Shown one piece after another: positions 10,423 to 19,834 of a stretch of DNA of 39,079 bases. Every line of letters begins with the position of its first letter. Within the stretch, counting starts at the first letter, position 1. The DNA lies in contig JAHHST010000002.1 in assembly GCA_020025055.1 (NCBI GenBank), positions 1-39,079 of the forward strand, read 5' to 3'. A program made the position numbers and the translations under genes. A model generated the notes under the pieces. That model was not told the origin of the DNA, did no database searches, and saw only the letters and a program-made list of their open reading frames with translations. This DNA is from Longicatena sp. Lineage in GTDB: Bacteria; Bacillota_I; Bacilli_A; Erysipelotrichales; Erysipelotrichaceae.

Positions 10423-10746
10423 GTGAAAATCAAAAAAGGTGATAAAGTTCAGGTTATTACAGGTGCTTACAAGGGCACTGTTGCTGAAGTAACAAAAGTT
10501 TTACCAAAAGAAAATAAAGTTATCGTTGAAGGTGTAAATGTTGCTAAAAAACATTTAAAACCAACTCAAGCAAATCCTGATGGAGGAATTATTGAGAAAG
10601 AAATGCCAATTCATGTTAGTAATGTAATGGCATACGATAGCAAAGCTAAAAAAGCAAGTCGTATTGGATTCGAAATGAAAGAAGACAAACAAGGAAATAC
10701 AACAAAGGTTCGCGTCTACAAAAAAACAGGCGCTGAAGTTAAGTAG
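10423..10746 (+). CDS. rplX: 50S ribosomal protein L24, GTG start
   Basis: L24 (uL24) initiates assembly of the large subunit by binding 23S rRNA domain I. The 107-aa product has the KOW motif (KKGDKVQVITGAYKGTVAEV) and the HLKPTQANPDGGIIEKE segment. Translation begins at GTG 10423 behind SD AAGGAGG, the only non-ATG start seen in this cluster before adk. Confidence 0.96.
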   Translation: MKIKKGDKVQVITGAYKGTVAEVTKVLPKENKVIVEGVNVAKKHLKPTQANPDGGIIEKEMPIHVSNVMAYDSKAKKASRIGFEMKEDKQGNTTKVRVYKKTGAEVK

Positions 10747-10758
10747 GAGGGTTAAAGG

Positions 10759-11298
10759 ATGAACCGCCTAAATCAGAAATATAAAGATGTAGTTGTACCT
10801 AACTTAATGAAAAAGTTTAACTACGATTCAGTTATGGAAGTTCCTTATGTTGATAAAATCGTTATCAATATGGGAATTGGTGAAGCAATTGCAAATCCAA
10901 AGGTACTAGATGAAGCAATCGCTGAATTAGCACAAATTACTGGACAAGCTCCAGTTGTTACAAGAGCTAAAAAATCAATTGCAAACTTCAAATTACGTGA
11001 AGGTATGCCAATTGGATGTAAAGTAACATTACGTAAAGAAAAAATGTATGATTTTATGGATAAATTAATGAATATCTCTTTACCACGTGTACGTGATTTC
11101 CGTGGAGTATCTACTACATCATTCGATGGACGTGGAAACTATACATTAGGTATTAAAGAACAATTAATTTTCCCTGAAATTAACTACGATAAAGTAAATC
11201 ACGTTCGTGGTATGGATATTGTAATTGTTACAACAGCTAAAACAAATGAAGAAGCTAAGGCATTACTTGATGAATTAGGAATGCCTTTCAAGAAATAG
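10759..11298 (+). CDS. rplE: 50S ribosomal protein L5
   Basis: L5 (uL5) forms the central protuberance with 5S rRNA and L18. The 179-aa product has the expected length with [13 protein letters not shown], the [23 protein letters not shown] block and [30 protein letters not shown] lies at the rplX stop. Confidence 0.97.
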   Translation: MNRLNQKYKDVVVPNLMKKFNYDSVMEVPYVDKIVINMGIGEAIANPKVLDEAIAELAQITGQAPVVTRAKKSIANFKLREGMPIGCKVTLRKEKMYDFMDKLMNISLPRVRDFRGVSTTSFDGRGNYTLGIKEQLIFPEINYDKVNHVRGMDIVIVTTAKTNEEAKALLDELGMPFKK

Positions 11299-11311
11299 GA
11301 GGACTTTCAAT

Positions 11312-11497
11312 ATGGCAAAGAAAGCAATGATTAATAAATCAAAACGTCCTCAAAAGTTCCAAGTGCGTGAGTACACACGTTGCGAACGTTGTGGTCGTCC
11401 TCACTCAGTTTTACGTAAATACAAACTATGCCGTATTTGCTTCCGTGAATTGGCTTATAAAGGTCAAATTCCGGGTGTAAAAAAGGCAAGTTGGTAA
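11312..11497 (+). CDS. rpsN: 30S ribosomal protein S14, zinc-binding type Z
   Basis: S14 (uS14) is a head protein of the small subunit. The 61-aa product is the short, zinc-binding form: Cys24, Cys27, Cys40 and Cys43 make the CxxC...CxxC site. The longer zinc-free paralog, used by many Firmicutes under zinc shortage, is not in this window. The sequence ends [11 protein letters not shown], as the family does. It lies in the usual place between rplE and rpsH, with SD TAGGAGG. Confidence 0.97.
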   Translation: MAKKAMINKSKRPQKFQVREYTRCERCGRPHSVLRKYKLCRICFRELAYKGQIPGVKKASW

Positions 11498-11518
11498 TCA
11501 GATAGGAGGAATATAGTC

Positions 11519-11917
11519 ATGATGATTATGACAGATCCGATTGCAGATATGCTAACTAGAATTCGTAACGGTTTACAAGCTCGTCACGATGTAGTTGAAG
11601 TTCCTGCAAATAACGAAAAAATCGCAATCGCAAGAATTTTAAAAGAAGAAGGATTCATTACTGATTATGCAGTAGATGGAGATGTTAAAAAAACTATCAC
11701 TGTTACATTAAAATATGGTCCAAACAATGAAAAAGTAATCAATGGATTAAAGAGAGTTTCAAAACCAGGATTACGTGTATACGCTAAAGTGGATGAAGTT
11801 CCTCGCGTATTAAACGGATTAGGTATTGCAATTATCTCTACATCACATGGTTTAATGACAGATAAAGAAGCTAGAGCTAAACACGTTGGTGGCGAAGTCA
11901 TCGCTTACGTGTGGTAA
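11519..11917 (+). CDS. rpsH: 30S ribosomal protein S8
   Basis: S8 (uS8) binds the central domain of 16S rRNA; in E. coli it also represses the spc operon. The 132-aa product has [15 protein letters not shown] at the N-terminus and [31 protein letters not shown] C-terminus. Three Met codons lie close together (11519, 11522, 11528); SD TAGGAGG favours the first two, so one extra residue either way is uncertain. Confidence 0.96.
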   Translation: MMIMTDPIADMLTRIRNGLQARHDVVEVPANNEKIAIARILKEEGFITDYAVDGDVKKTITVTLKYGPNNEKVINGLKRVSKPGLRVYAKVDEVPRVLNGLGIAIISTSHGLMTDKEARAKHVGGEVIAYVW

Positions 11918-11938
11918 TCTAGACGGAGGTAAAGAAGA

Positions 11939-12484
11939 ATGTCACGTATCGGTAATAAAGCGATTACCATTCCTGCAGGCGTAGAAGTTACTATCGCTGC
12001 TGGGAATGAGGTGACTGTTAAAGGACCTAAAGGAACTTTAACTCGTCAATTTGATCCAAAATATGGAATTACTGTTGAAGAAAATGTATTGAACGTTACT
12101 CGTCCAAATGATTTAAAATCAACAAAACAATTACACGGAACAACTCGTGCATTATTAGCTAATATGGTTGAAGGTGTAACAAATGGTTATACAAAAGAAT
12201 TAGAATTAGTTGGTATCGGTTTCCGTGCTGCTATGAGCGGTAAAAAATTAACATTAAATGTTGGATTCTCACATCCAGTAGAATTTACAGTTCAAGATGA
12301 TTTAACTGTAGAATGTACTAGTGCAACTGGTATTAAAGTATCAGGTATTGATAAACAGCGTGTTGGTGAATTCGCTGCAAACGTACGTGCTGTAAGAAAA
12401 CCAGAACCTTACAAAGGCAAAGGTATTCGCTACAAAGGTGAATATGTTCGTCGTAAGGAAGGTAAAACAGCAGGTAAGAAATAG
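11939..12484 (+). CDS. rplF: 50S ribosomal protein L6
   Basis: L6 (uL6) sits near the sarcin-ricin loop and the factor-binding site. The 181-aa product has two repeated L6 folds: the first with [16 protein letters not shown] and GPKGTL, the second with [27 protein letters not shown] and the signature [27 protein letters not shown]. The length is normal and the SD ACGGAGGT well placed. Confidence 0.97.
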   Translation: MSRIGNKAITIPAGVEVTIAAGNEVTVKGPKGTLTRQFDPKYGITVEENVLNVTRPNDLKSTKQLHGTTRALLANMVEGVTNGYTKELELVGIGFRAAMSGKKLTLNVGFSHPVEFTVQDDLTVECTSATGIKVSGIDKQRVGEFAANVRAVRKPEPYKGKGIRYKGEYVRRKEGKTAGKK

Positions 12485-12505
12485 TGGGAAAGGAGAAATT
12501 GAACA

Positions 12506-12862
12506 ATGCTTAAGAAAGTATCTAGAAATGATGAGCGCTTACGCCGTCACACGCGTGTTCGTACCAAAATTAGTGGTACTCCTGAATGTCCCCGCCTGAA
12601 CGTTTTCCGTTCAAATAGTCACATTCACGCGCAAATTATTGATGATGTTAATGGAAAAACATTAGTTTCAGCTAGTAGTGTTGAATTAAAATTAGAAAAC
12701 GGCGGAAATATTGAAGCTGCTAAAACTGTTGGTGCAGAAGTTGCAAAACGTGCACTTAACAATAATATTACAAATGTAGTATTTGACCGTGGTGGATATG
12801 TTTACACAGGTCGTGTAAAAGCTTTAGCAGAAGCGGCTAGAGAAGCCGGCTTGAAATTTTAG
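12506..12862 (+). CDS. rplR: 50S ribosomal protein L18
   Basis: L18 (uL18) carries 5S rRNA into the central protuberance. The 118-aa product has a basic N-terminus, [20 protein letters not shown] and the ending [30 protein letters not shown] motif. SD AAAGGAG is present. Its stop overlaps the SD of rpsE (TAGGAGG). Confidence 0.97.
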   Translation: MLKKVSRNDERLRRHTRVRTKISGTPECPRLNVFRSNSHIHAQIIDDVNGKTLVSASSVELKLENGGNIEAAKTVGAEVAKRALNNNITNVVFDRGGYVYTGRVKALAEAAREAGLKF

Positions 12863-12874
12863 GAGGTTATGCGA

Positions 12875-13387
12875 ATGGAACGTAAACCAAGAAGAAATCG
12901 CGAAGTAGAAAAAGAATTCGAAGAACGCGTTGTAACCATTAACCGTGTAACAAAAGTAGTAAAAGGTGGACGCCGTTTCCGTTTTGCTGCATTAGTTGTA
13001 ATCGGTGATAAAAAAGGTCGTGTAGGATTTGGTACAGGAAAAGCTAACGAAGTTCCTGATGCAATCAAAAAAGCTGTTGAAAATGCAAAGAAAAACTTAT
13101 TCAAAGTTTCAACAGTAGGAACAACAATTCCTCATGCTATCACAGGGCGTTATGGGGCTGGAGAAATTTTCTTACGTCCTGCTACAGAAGGTACCGGAGT
13201 TATCGCTGGTGGGCCAGTTCGTGATGTATTAGAACTTGCTGGTATTAGTGATATCCTAACTAAATGTTTAGGAAGCCGTACACCAATCAACATGGTTCGT
13301 GCTACGATTGCTGCATTAAAAGATTTAAAAACAATCGAAGATGTTGCATCTCTCCGTGGTAAAAAACCAGAAGAAATTCGCGGTTAA
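12875..13387 (+). CDS. rpsE: 30S ribosomal protein S5
   Basis: S5 (uS5) is a body protein that contributes to decoding accuracy and mRNA unwinding. The 170-aa product has the dsRNA-binding-like N-domain ([21 protein letters not shown]) and the [21 protein letters not shown] segment. The ATG at 12869 is only two bases from the SD AGGAGG (12861-12866), whereas ATG 12875 is eight bases away, so the latter was chosen. The gene normally next in line, rpmD, is absent: rplO follows after 16 bases. Confidence 0.95.
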   Translation: MERKPRRNREVEKEFEERVVTINRVTKVVKGGRRFRFAALVVIGDKKGRVGFGTGKANEVPDAIKKAVENAKKNLFKVSTVGTTIPHAITGRYGAGEIFLRPATEGTGVIAGGPVRDVLELAGISDILTKCLGSRTPINMVRATIAALKDLKTIEDVASLRGKKPEEIRG

Positions 13388-13403
13388 CAGGAGGAAATAA
13401 AAC

Positions 13404-13844
13404 ATGAAATTACATGAAATGAGTTATACAGAAGGTGCTAGAAGCGCTGGATTCCGTGTTGGACGTGGACCTGCTTCTGGTAACGGTAAAACAGCTGGTA
13501 AAGGACACAAAGGTCAAAAAGCTAGATCAGGTGGAGGAGTTCGCTTAGGATTCGAAGGTGGACAAACACCACTTGCTAGACGTTTACCTAAACGTGGATT
13601 TACTAACTTTAATCGTAAGGAATACGCAATTGTTAATGTTGCATCTTTAAATAAATTTGAAGATGGAACTGAAGTAACACCTGAATTACTTATTGAAAGT
13701 GGTTTAGTTAAAAAAGAGTTAGATGGAATTAAAATTTTAGGGGAAGGCGAATTAACTAAAAAATTAACAGTTAAAGCTAACAAATTCTCTAAATCAGCAT
13801 CTACAGTAATTGAGCAAGCAGGCGGAAAAGCAGAGGTTATCTAA
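13404..13844 (+). CDS. rplO: 50S ribosomal protein L15
   Basis: L15 (uL15) is a late-assembly protein of the large subunit. The 146-aa product has the long glycine/arginine-rich N-terminal arm ([41 protein letters not shown]) and a globular C-terminal domain. SD CAGGAGG precedes ATG 13404. The secY ATG follows its stop by one base. Confidence 0.97.
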   Translation: MKLHEMSYTEGARSAGFRVGRGPASGNGKTAGKGHKGQKARSGGGVRLGFEGGQTPLARRLPKRGFTNFNRKEYAIVNVASLNKFEDGTEVTPELLIESGLVKKELDGIKILGEGELTKKLTVKANKFSKSASTVIEQAGGKAEVI

Positions 13845-13845
13845 T

Positions 13846-15135
13846 ATGCTAAATACGATTTCCAGCATGTTCAAGAATAAAGATATTCGTAAAAGAATTA
13901 TCTTTACTCTTATTATGTTATTTATCTTTCGATTTGGAACAGCTATTACTGTTCCAATGGTAGATACATCATCTTTAACGAAATCTGGGAATTCGCTGCT
14001 TGATATGATTAATCTATTAGGTGGTGGTGGTCTAGAACAAATGTCAATTTTTGCATTAGGTGTTGGACCATACATCACCGCTTCTATTATCATTCAATTA
14101 TTATCAATGGATGTAATTCCAGCTTTAACTGAATTAGCTAAAGGTGGAGCATCTGGTAGAAAAAAGATTGATCAATATACAAGATACCTGGCAGTAGTTT
14201 TAAGCTTCTTCCAGGCTTCTATGCTAATATATGGTTTTTCTAGAACATACCCAAATTTATTAGTAAATGGAAATGGATGGTCTAGTATACTATATGTAGC
14301 TACTGTATTAACAGCAGGCAGCATGTTCCTATTATGGATTGGGGATAGTATTACTTCAAAAGGTATTGGAAATGGAGTTTCATTAATCATTGCAGCAGGA
14401 ATTATTTCAAGACTTCCATTTGAATTTTCAAGTGCATGGAGTACTTTAGTAAATACTTCAAGTAGTTCAGCAACATTCAATGGGTTATTAAGTTTTGGTG
14501 GATATATTTTATGCTACTTATTAATTATTGTTTTTGTAGTTTGCATGCAAATTGCTGAACGTAAAATTCCAATTCAATATACTTCAAGTACGGTAACTAC
14601 ACGTCGTAAAGATATGACATATTTACCATTAAAAATAAATTCAGCAAGTGTTATTCCTGTTATTTTTGCATCAGCTATAATGGTTGCTCCATTACAGATT
14701 ATTAAAATGATAACTGCAGCTGAATGGGTTCATACTGTGGAATATTTCCTTGGTATGCAAACAGCAGTAAGTTTAATTATTTATGTTGTTTTAATTATTT
14801 TATTTACATTCTTTTATACTCAGTTACAGGTTGATCCAGAAAAAATTGCTGAAAATCTTGGAAAATCAGGAACATATATTCCTGGTGTTAGACCTGGAAC
14901 AGAAACTAAAGATTACATCAATAAAGTTTTAAATAGAATTACAGTATTAGGTGCTATTGCATTAGCATTCATTGCCGTTTTACCACATGTACTTCCTTTA
15001 GTCACTAGTCTTCCAAGCTCAATGGGAATTGGTGGAACAGGAATTATTATCGTTGTTGGTGTGGCAATGGAAACTGTTAAACAAATTGAAGGACGTTTAA
15101 CACAAAAATCTTATAATAGATTTCTTAATAGATAG
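13846..15135 (+). CDS. secY: Protein translocase subunit SecY
   Basis: SecY is the channel of the Sec translocon in the cytoplasmic membrane. The 429-aa product starts MLNTISSMFKNKDIRKRI and has ten hydrophobic segments, the plug/TM2 region (GGGLEQMSIFALGVGPYITASI), the TM4-5 region and the cytosolic loop ending in VKQIEGRLTQKSYNRF. An upstream in-frame TTG at 13810 was rejected because it lies inside rplO and ATG 13846 matches the family start. SD is moderate (AGAGG). Confidence 0.97.
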   Translation: MLNTISSMFKNKDIRKRIIFTLIMLFIFRFGTAITVPMVDTSSLTKSGNSLLDMINLLGGGGLEQMSIFALGVGPYITASIIIQLLSMDVIPALTELAKGGASGRKKIDQYTRYLAVVLSFFQASMLIYGFSRTYPNLLVNGNGWSSILYVATVLTAGSMFLLWIGDSITSKGIGNGVSLIIAAGIISRLPFEFSSAWSTLVNTSSSSATFNGLLSFGGYILCYLLIIVFVVCMQIAERKIPIQYTSSTVTTRRKDMTYLPLKINSASVIPVIFASAIMVAPLQIIKMITAAEWVHTVEYFLGMQTAVSLIIYVVLIILFTFFYTQLQVDPEKIAENLGKSGTYIPGVRPGTETKDYINKVLNRITVLGAIALAFIAVLPHVLPLVTSLPSSMGIGGTGIIIVVGVAMETVKQIEGRLTQKSYNRFLNR

Positions 15136-15146
15136 AAGGTGAACCT

Positions 15147-15794
15147 TTGAATATTTTAATTATGGGTGGACCTGGTGCTGGTAAAGGTACTATGTCTGCA
15201 AGAATTGTTGAAAAATTTAATGTTAACCATATTTCAACTGGAGATATCTTTCGTTCAGAAATTGGTAATGGTACAGAACTTGGACTAAAAGCCAAAGATT
15301 ATATGGACAAAGGAATGTTAGTTCCAGATGAATTAGTAAACAATATGGTAAAAAGTTATTTGGAAAATTTAGAAGATAAGAAAAATGGTTATCTTTTAGA
15401 TGGCTATCCAAGAACTTTAGATCAAGCAAAAGCATTTGACGAATTATCTAAAAATAGTGATTTAGCTATTGATAAAGTAATTGCTATGGATATCGCTTTT
15501 GAAGTGTTAGCCGGAAGAATTACTGGACGTCGTTTATGCAAAAATTGTGGAGAAATTTATCATTTACAATCAAAACCACCAAAAGTTGAAGGTAAATGTG
15601 ATGTTTGCGGTGGTGAATTATACCAACGTAAAGATGACACAGTTGAAAGCTTAACTGTCAGATTAGATGAATACAGTAAACAAACTGCTCCTGTTCTTGA
15701 TTATTATGAAGAACAAGGTATTGTTACAAAAATCAATGCTGATCAACCAATTGAAAATGTATGGAATGATGTCTTGAATGCTTTGGAGAAATAA
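15147..15794 (+). CDS. adk: Adenylate kinase, TTG start, zinc-type lid
   Basis: Catalyses ATP + AMP to 2 ADP in the cytosol. The 215-aa product has the P-loop GGPGAGKGT (7-15), the NMP-binding segment and DGYPRTLDQA. The lid carries Cys131, Cys134, Cys151 and Cys154, the zinc-binding form common in Gram-positives. Translation starts at TTG 15147 behind AGAAGGTG; no ATG fits the family N-terminus. It sits between secY and map, as in Bacillus. Confidence 0.97.
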   Translation: MNILIMGGPGAGKGTMSARIVEKFNVNHISTGDIFRSEIGNGTELGLKAKDYMDKGMLVPDELVNNMVKSYLENLEDKKNGYLLDGYPRTLDQAKAFDELSKNSDLAIDKVIAMDIAFEVLAGRITGRRLCKNCGEIYHLQSKPPKVEGKCDVCGGELYQRKDDTVESLTVRLDEYSKQTAPVLDYYEEQGIVTKINADQPIENVWNDVLNALEK

Positions 15795-15797
15795 TAA

Positions 15798-16571
15798 ATG
15801 ATTAATCCAAAGTCAAATCAGGAGTTGACATATATGAAAAAAGCAGGTATAATTGTTGCGCTCGCACATCGTGCAGCGCAATCAGTTATACGTGATGGAA
15901 TAACTACAAATCAGATTAATGAAATTGTTGAAAAAACAATTATAAAAAATGGCGGGACTCCGTCATTTAAGGGTTTGTATGGTTTTCCAACTGCTGCATG
16001 TATATCTGTGAATTCTGTCATGGTACATGGTATCCCAGATGATACAGTATTACATGATGGGGACATTGTTTCGGTAGATATTGGTGCCTGTTATAAAGGA
16101 TATCATGGTGACTCAGCATGGACATATGCTGTCGGTAATGTGAGTGAAGAAGTAAATGCTTTACTTGAAATTGGCGAAAAATCTTTATTTGAAGGTTTAA
16201 AAATGGCAAAAGCTGGGAATCATTTAACTGATATATCTCATGTGATAGGAGAGTATGTTTTTGGACATGGATACTCCTTACCTAGAGATTATGCAGGTCA
16301 TGGTATTGGAACTTCTGTCCATGAAGATCCGACAGTTCCAAATTTTGGACCGGCAGGTCATGGTATTCTGTTAGAAGAAGGCATGACACTTGCGATTGAA
16401 CCAATGGTTTTAGCAGGTAAGCCGCAGACACGTTTGTTGCCAGATGGATGGGGAGTAATTTCTAAAGATGGTAAATTATCCGCACATTTCGAGCATACAA
16501 TCGTGATTACAAAAAATGGGTATGAAATACTCACTACAACGAATGAGGAGGAACATCCAACTAATGGGTAA
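15798..16571 (+). CDS. map: Methionine aminopeptidase, type I
   Basis: Removes the initiator methionine from nascent proteins in the cytosol. The 257-aa pita-bread-fold product has the substrate histidine H78 (VHGIP) and the two-metal ligands D94, D105, H168, E201 and E232. It lacks the N-terminal SEC-C zinc extension. The start is three bases after adk, with GGAG inside adk as the SD. The last eight bases overlap infA. Confidence 0.97.
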   Translation: MINPKSNQELTYMKKAGIIVALAHRAAQSVIRDGITTNQINEIVEKTIIKNGGTPSFKGLYGFPTAACISVNSVMVHGIPDDTVLHDGDIVSVDIGACYKGYHGDSAWTYAVGNVSEEVNALLEIGEKSLFEGLKMAKAGNHLTDISHVIGEYVFGHGYSLPRDYAGHGIGTSVHEDPTVPNFGPAGHGILLEEGMTLAIEPMVLAGKPQTRLLPDGWGVISKDGKLSAHFEHTIVITKNGYEILTTTNEEEHPTNG

Positions 16572-16782
16572 ACAAGATGTTATTGAAATGGAAGGAGAAG
16601 TCATTGACACACTTCCAAACGCAATGTTCAAAGTGAAATTAGGAAACGGACACGAAATCTTGGCTCACGTTTCTGGTAAAATCCGCATGCATTACATCCG
16701 CATTTTACCAGGGGATCGTGTGACTGTTGAAATTTCACCTTATGATTTAACACGTGGGCGAATTACATTCCGACACAAATAA
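16564..16782 (+). CDS. infA: Translation initiation factor IF-1
   Basis: IF-1 blocks the A site of the 30S subunit during initiation. The 72-aa OB-fold product from ATG 16564 has the family sequence [19 protein letters not shown] and ends RGRITFRHK, with standard length. An earlier in-frame ATG (16516) lies inside map and would add 16 foreign residues; SD GAGGAGGA at 16545-16552 supports 16564. The gene overlaps map by eight bases. Confidence 0.96.
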   Translation: MGKQDVIEMEGEVIDTLPNAMFKVKLGNGHEILAHVSGKIRMHYIRILPGDRVTVEISPYDLTRGRITFRHK

Positions 16783-16805
16783 GTCGAGAATAAGGAGGAA
16801 GACGC

Positions 16806-16922
16806 ATGAAAGTAAGACCATCTGTCAAACCAATATGCGATAAGTGCCGCATTATTAAACGTAAAGGCCGTGTCATGGTCATTTGCGAAAATCCAAAACA
16901 CAAACAAAGACAAGGAAACTAA
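16806..16922 (+). CDS. rpmJ: 50S ribosomal protein L36, zinc type
   Basis: L36 (bL36) is the smallest ribosomal protein and binds 23S rRNA through a zinc ribbon. Reading by eye from ATG 16806 gives 38 aa, beginning [14 protein letters not shown] and ending HKQRQGN. Cys11, Cys14, Cys27 and His32 form the zinc site. SD AAGGAGG precedes it. It lies between infA and rpsM, its usual position. Confidence 0.96.
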   Translation: MKVRPSVKPICDKCRIIKRKGRVMVICENPKHKQRQGN

Positions 16923-16939
16923 TGGAGGTGTAATGTAAA

Positions 16940-17305
16940 ATGGCTCGTATTGCAGGTGTTGACTTACCACGCGATAAACGCGTAGTAGTATCATTAACGT
17001 ACATTTACGGTATCGGAAGCACAACTGCTAAACAAATTTTAGCAAAAACTGGAATTAGCGAAGATATCCGTGTAAAAGATTTAACAGAAGAACAAGTTAA
17101 CGCAATCCGTACTGAAATTGACTCAATTAAAGTTGAAGGTGACTTACGCCGTGAAGTTGCTTTAAACATCAAACGTTTAATGGAAGTAGGATGCTACCGT
17201 GGAATCCGTCACCGTAAAGGTTTACCGGTTCGCGGACAAAGAACAAAAACAAATGCTCGTACGCGTAAAGGTCCAGTTCGTACAGTAGCAAATAAAAAGA
17301 AATAG
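16940..17305 (+). CDS. rpsM: 30S ribosomal protein S13
   Basis: S13 (uS13) forms intersubunit bridges with L5 and touches P-site tRNA. The 121-aa product starts [25 protein letters not shown], with the helix-two-turns-helix segment [14 protein letters not shown] and the basic tail [29 protein letters not shown] is present. It opens the alpha part of the superoperon. Confidence 0.97.
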   Translation: MARIAGVDLPRDKRVVVSLTYIYGIGSTTAKQILAKTGISEDIRVKDLTEEQVNAIRTEIDSIKVEGDLRREVALNIKRLMEVGCYRGIRHRKGLPVRGQRTKTNARTRKGPVRTVANKKK

Positions 17306-17325
17306 GACGATAGGAGGAAATTAAA

Positions 17326-17721
17326 ATGGCAAAAAACGTAAAAGCGGGCGCACGTAAACGTAGAGCACGCAAGAATGTTGCTCGTGGATGTGCTCATATT
17401 CATTCAACTTTTAACAATACCATCGTTACTATTACTGACGAAAGTGGAAACGCTGTAGCATGGTCTAGCGCTGGTGCATTGGGGTTCAAAGGTTCACGTA
17501 AATCTACTCCATTTGCTGCTCAGATGGCAGGCGAAGCTGCAGGTAAAGCAGCAATAGAAAATGGTATGAAAACAGTATCAGTAAACGTAAAAGGTCCAGG
17601 ACCTGGACGTGAAGCAGCTGTAAGAGCATTACAGGTTGCAGGATTAGAAATTACAATGATTAATGATGTAACTCCTATTCCACACAACGGTTGTCGTCCA
17701 CCAAAACGACCACGTGGTTAA
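17326..17721 (+). CDS. rpsK: 30S ribosomal protein S11
   Basis: S11 (uS11) lies on the platform near the E site. The 131-aa product has the signature [21 protein letters not shown], the [19 protein letters not shown] segment and the C-terminus [16 protein letters not shown], the last containing the conserved Asn-Gly. SD TAGGAGG is strong. Confidence 0.97.
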   Translation: MAKNVKAGARKRRARKNVARGCAHIHSTFNNTIVTITDESGNAVAWSSAGALGFKGSRKSTPFAAQMAGEAAGKAAIENGMKTVSVNVKGPGPGREAAVRALQVAGLEITMINDVTPIPHNGCRPPKRPRG

Positions 17722-17748
17722 TCATAAGCTAGTCGAGGAGGTATAAGT

Positions 17749-18708
17749 ATGCAAAAATTCGAACGTGCACAATTTGAAGTAAAAGAATACGATGAATCAA
17801 AGAACTATGGTAAGTTTGTATTTGGTCCTCTAGAAAGAGGATTCGGAACAACTATTGGGAATGCACTAAGACGTGTTTTGCTTTCCTCTTTACCGGGAGC
17901 TGCCGTATTTTCAATAAAAGTTGACGGGGTTTACCACGAATTTACATCTATTCCAGGAATTGTTGAAGACGTAGCTACAATGATTTTAAACATTAAAACA
18001 TTAGTTATGGAAATTCAAGATGATGAAGTATATACACTTCGTATTTCTAAACAAGGACCTGGTGAGGTGACTGGTGCAGATATTATCTGTCCAGATGGAG
18101 TAGAGATTTTAAGTAATGATTTACATATCTGTACTCTTGAAGAAGGCGGAAAGTTAGAAATGGAGTTACAAGCACGCGTTGGACGTGGATACGTCAGTGC
18201 AGATGCTAACAAAGAATTATATCAAACTCCTAATCAGCCTTTAGGAATCATTTATACTGATTCAATTTATACACCAATTGAAAAAGTATCTTACTCTGTT
18301 GATCCAACTCGTGTTGGTCAAAATGCAAAATATGATAAGGTAACTTTAGAAATTTGGACTGACTCATCTATTGGTCCAGCTGAATCTTTAGCATTATCTT
18401 CTAAGATTTTAATTGATCATTTAGATTTATTAACAAATGTTGATCAAACAGTAAATGATATGGAATCTGTTATGAAAGAAGCTCAAGGAGAAGTTCAAAA
18501 TAAAGGACTTGTAATGCCAATCGAAGATTTAGATTTATCTGTTCGTTCTTATAACTGTTTAAAACGTGCAGGTATTCAGACTGTTGAAGAATTAACTCAA
18601 CGTACTGAAGACGAAATGATGAGAGTTCGTAACTTAGGTAAAAAATCACTTAAAGAAGTAAAAGATAAATTGTATGATTTAGGCTTAAACTTTAAGTCAT
18701 ACGAATAA
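17749..18708 (+). CDS. rpoA: RNA polymerase alpha subunit
   Basis: The alpha dimer nucleates RNA polymerase assembly, and its CTD contacts UP elements and activators. The 319-aa product has the NTD motifs [18 protein letters not shown] and VDPTRVGQ and, after a linker around residue 240, the CTD with [22 protein letters not shown] and [22 protein letters not shown] precedes it. Confidence 0.98.
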   Translation: MQKFERAQFEVKEYDESKNYGKFVFGPLERGFGTTIGNALRRVLLSSLPGAAVFSIKVDGVYHEFTSIPGIVEDVATMILNIKTLVMEIQDDEVYTLRISKQGPGEVTGADIICPDGVEILSNDLHICTLEEGGKLEMELQARVGRGYVSADANKELYQTPNQPLGIIYTDSIYTPIEKVSYSVDPTRVGQNAKYDKVTLEIWTDSSIGPAESLALSSKILIDHLDLLTNVDQTVNDMESVMKEAQGEVQNKGLVMPIEDLDLSVRSYNCLKRAGIQTVEELTQRTEDEMMRVRNLGKKSLKEVKDKLYDLGLNFKSYE

Positions 18709-18739
18709 GATATTTATTCGCAAAGGAGGTAAACAACCA

Positions 18740-19105
18740 ATGTGGAATCGTAAATTAGGACGTACTGCTGATCACCGTAAAGCTTTATTACGTAACTTAG
18801 CTACATCTTTAATCGCTCATGGTCAAGTAGAAACAACTGAAATGAAAGCAAAAGAAATCAGTTCTGTTGTTGATGAATTAGTAACTTTAGCAAAACGTGG
18901 AGATTTACATGCTCGTCGTCAAGCTGCTAAATTTGTACGCGATGTTGTAGTTGATGAAGCAACAGGAACTACAGCTTTACAAAAATTGTTCAATGAAATT
19001 GGACCTGCTTACAAAGATCGCAACGGTGGATATACAAGAGTTGTAAAAACAAGAATTCGTCGTGGAGACGCTGCTCCAATGGCAATTGTTGAATTTGTAA
19101 AATAA
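18740..19105 (+). CDS. rplQ: 50S ribosomal protein L17
   Basis: L17 (bL17) sits near the tunnel exit. The 121-aa product starts [20 protein letters not shown] (Mxx-KLGR signature), has [26 protein letters not shown] and ends in the [33 protein letters not shown] motif. It is the last gene of the superoperon and is followed directly by a terminator. Confidence 0.97.
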   Translation: MWNRKLGRTADHRKALLRNLATSLIAHGQVETTEMKAKEISSVVDELVTLAKRGDLHARRQAAKFVRDVVVDEATGTTALQKLFNEIGPAYKDRNGGYTRVVKTRIRRGDAAPMAIVEFVK

Positions 19106-19114
19106 TATAAGATT

Positions 19115-19144
19115 GACATCATGAATTCATGATGTCTTTTTTTT
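19115..19144 (+). terminator. Terminator of the S10-spc-alpha superoperon
   Basis: A perfect 22-base palindrome with arms GACATCATGAA and TTCATGATGTC (19115-19136) is followed by a T run. The apex must open to form the loop. Confidence 0.9.
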
Positions 19145-19151
19145 ATTTAAA

Positions 19152-19160
19152 TGCTATAAT
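19152..19160 (+). promoter_or_regulatory. Extended -10 of the trmR-like gene
   Basis: TG-C-TATAAT (19152-19160) lies just after the terminator T run. No good -35 is present at the right spacing; the TTGACA at 19113 is 36 bases away and lies in the terminator. An extended -10 can act without a strong -35. Confidence 0.5.
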
Positions 19161-19190
19161 TAAATGGATTGTAAAATATAGGAGTTTGTT

Positions 19191-19772
19191 ATGGAAGATT
19201 TAATTAGAGAAATGGAAGAATATGCTAAAATCAATGATGTACCTATTATGCAGCATGAAGGAATAGATTTTATGTGTAATTTTATTAAGAAAAATAATAT
19301 AAAGAATATTTTAGAAATTGGTAGTGCAATAGGATATTCTGCAATACGAATGGCAAAATTGAATCCAAATATTAAAATTGTTACAGTGGAAAGAGATGAT
19401 ATTAGATATCAAAAGGCTGTTGAAAACATAAAAAAAGCAAAAATGGAAAATCAAATTACAATTATACATGGTGATGCATTAGAGACTGTTATAGATGGCG
19501 AATTTGATATGTTATTTATTGATGCAGCAAAGGCTCAATATATTAAATTTTTTGAACGTTATGAAAAAAATTTAGTAAAGAATGGTTATGTTATCACAGA
19601 CAATTTAAAGTTTCATGGATTTGTTGAGCATAGAGAACTTGTAACTAGTAGAAATCTTAGACAATTAGTTACCAAAATTGGAAAATTTGTTGATTATTTA
19701 AAAAATAGAGATGATTTTGAAACGAAATTTTTTGATTTTGGTGATGGTGTTGGAATCAGCAGAAAAAAATAG
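19191..19772 (+). CDS. trmR: O-methyltransferase, TrmR (YrrM)-like
   Basis: A class I SAM-dependent methyltransferase of the O-methyltransferase 3 family. In B. subtilis TrmR (YrrM) methylates 5-hydroxyuridine at the tRNA wobble position to 5-methoxyuridine. The 193-aa product has motif I EIGSAIGYSA (about 43-52), an acidic residue ending the second strand (VERDD), GDAL, FIDAAKAQY (metal/substrate region), TDN and the terminal GDGVGISRKK typical of this subgroup. SD TAGGAG lies before ATG 19191. Assignment to tRNA rests on family resemblance and length; a catechol-type substrate is less likely. Confidence 0.75.
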   Translation: MEDLIREMEEYAKINDVPIMQHEGIDFMCNFIKKNNIKNILEIGSAIGYSAIRMAKLNPNIKIVTVERDDIRYQKAVENIKKAKMENQITIIHGDALETVIDGEFDMLFIDAAKAQYIKFFERYEKNLVKNGYVITDNLKFHGFVEHRELVTSRNLRQLVTKIGKFVDYLKNRDDFETKFFDFGDGVGISRKK

Positions 19773-19783
19773 TTTTATAGTAT

Positions 19784-19808
19784 CAATTTAGCTAAATTGT
19801 GATACAAT
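19784..19808 (+). promoter_or_regulatory. Promoter with adjoining 16-base palindrome
   Basis: The arms CAATTTAG and CTAAATTG (19784-19799) make a perfect palindrome directly followed by an extended -10 (TGA-TACAAT, 19800-19808). There is no T run, so it looks more like an operator than a terminator. Confidence 0.45.
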
Positions 19809-19834
19809 ATAACCATGAAAGTGGTGATGAACAT

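Noticed and set aside
14172..14480. 102-codon minus-strand ORF inside secY
   Set aside because: Antisense shadow of a conserved gene with no SD and no family resemblance; the same holds for the other ORFs opposite ribosomal genes.
19113..19118. TTGACA as the -35 for trmR
   Set aside because: It is 36 bases from the -10 and part of the rplQ terminator stem.
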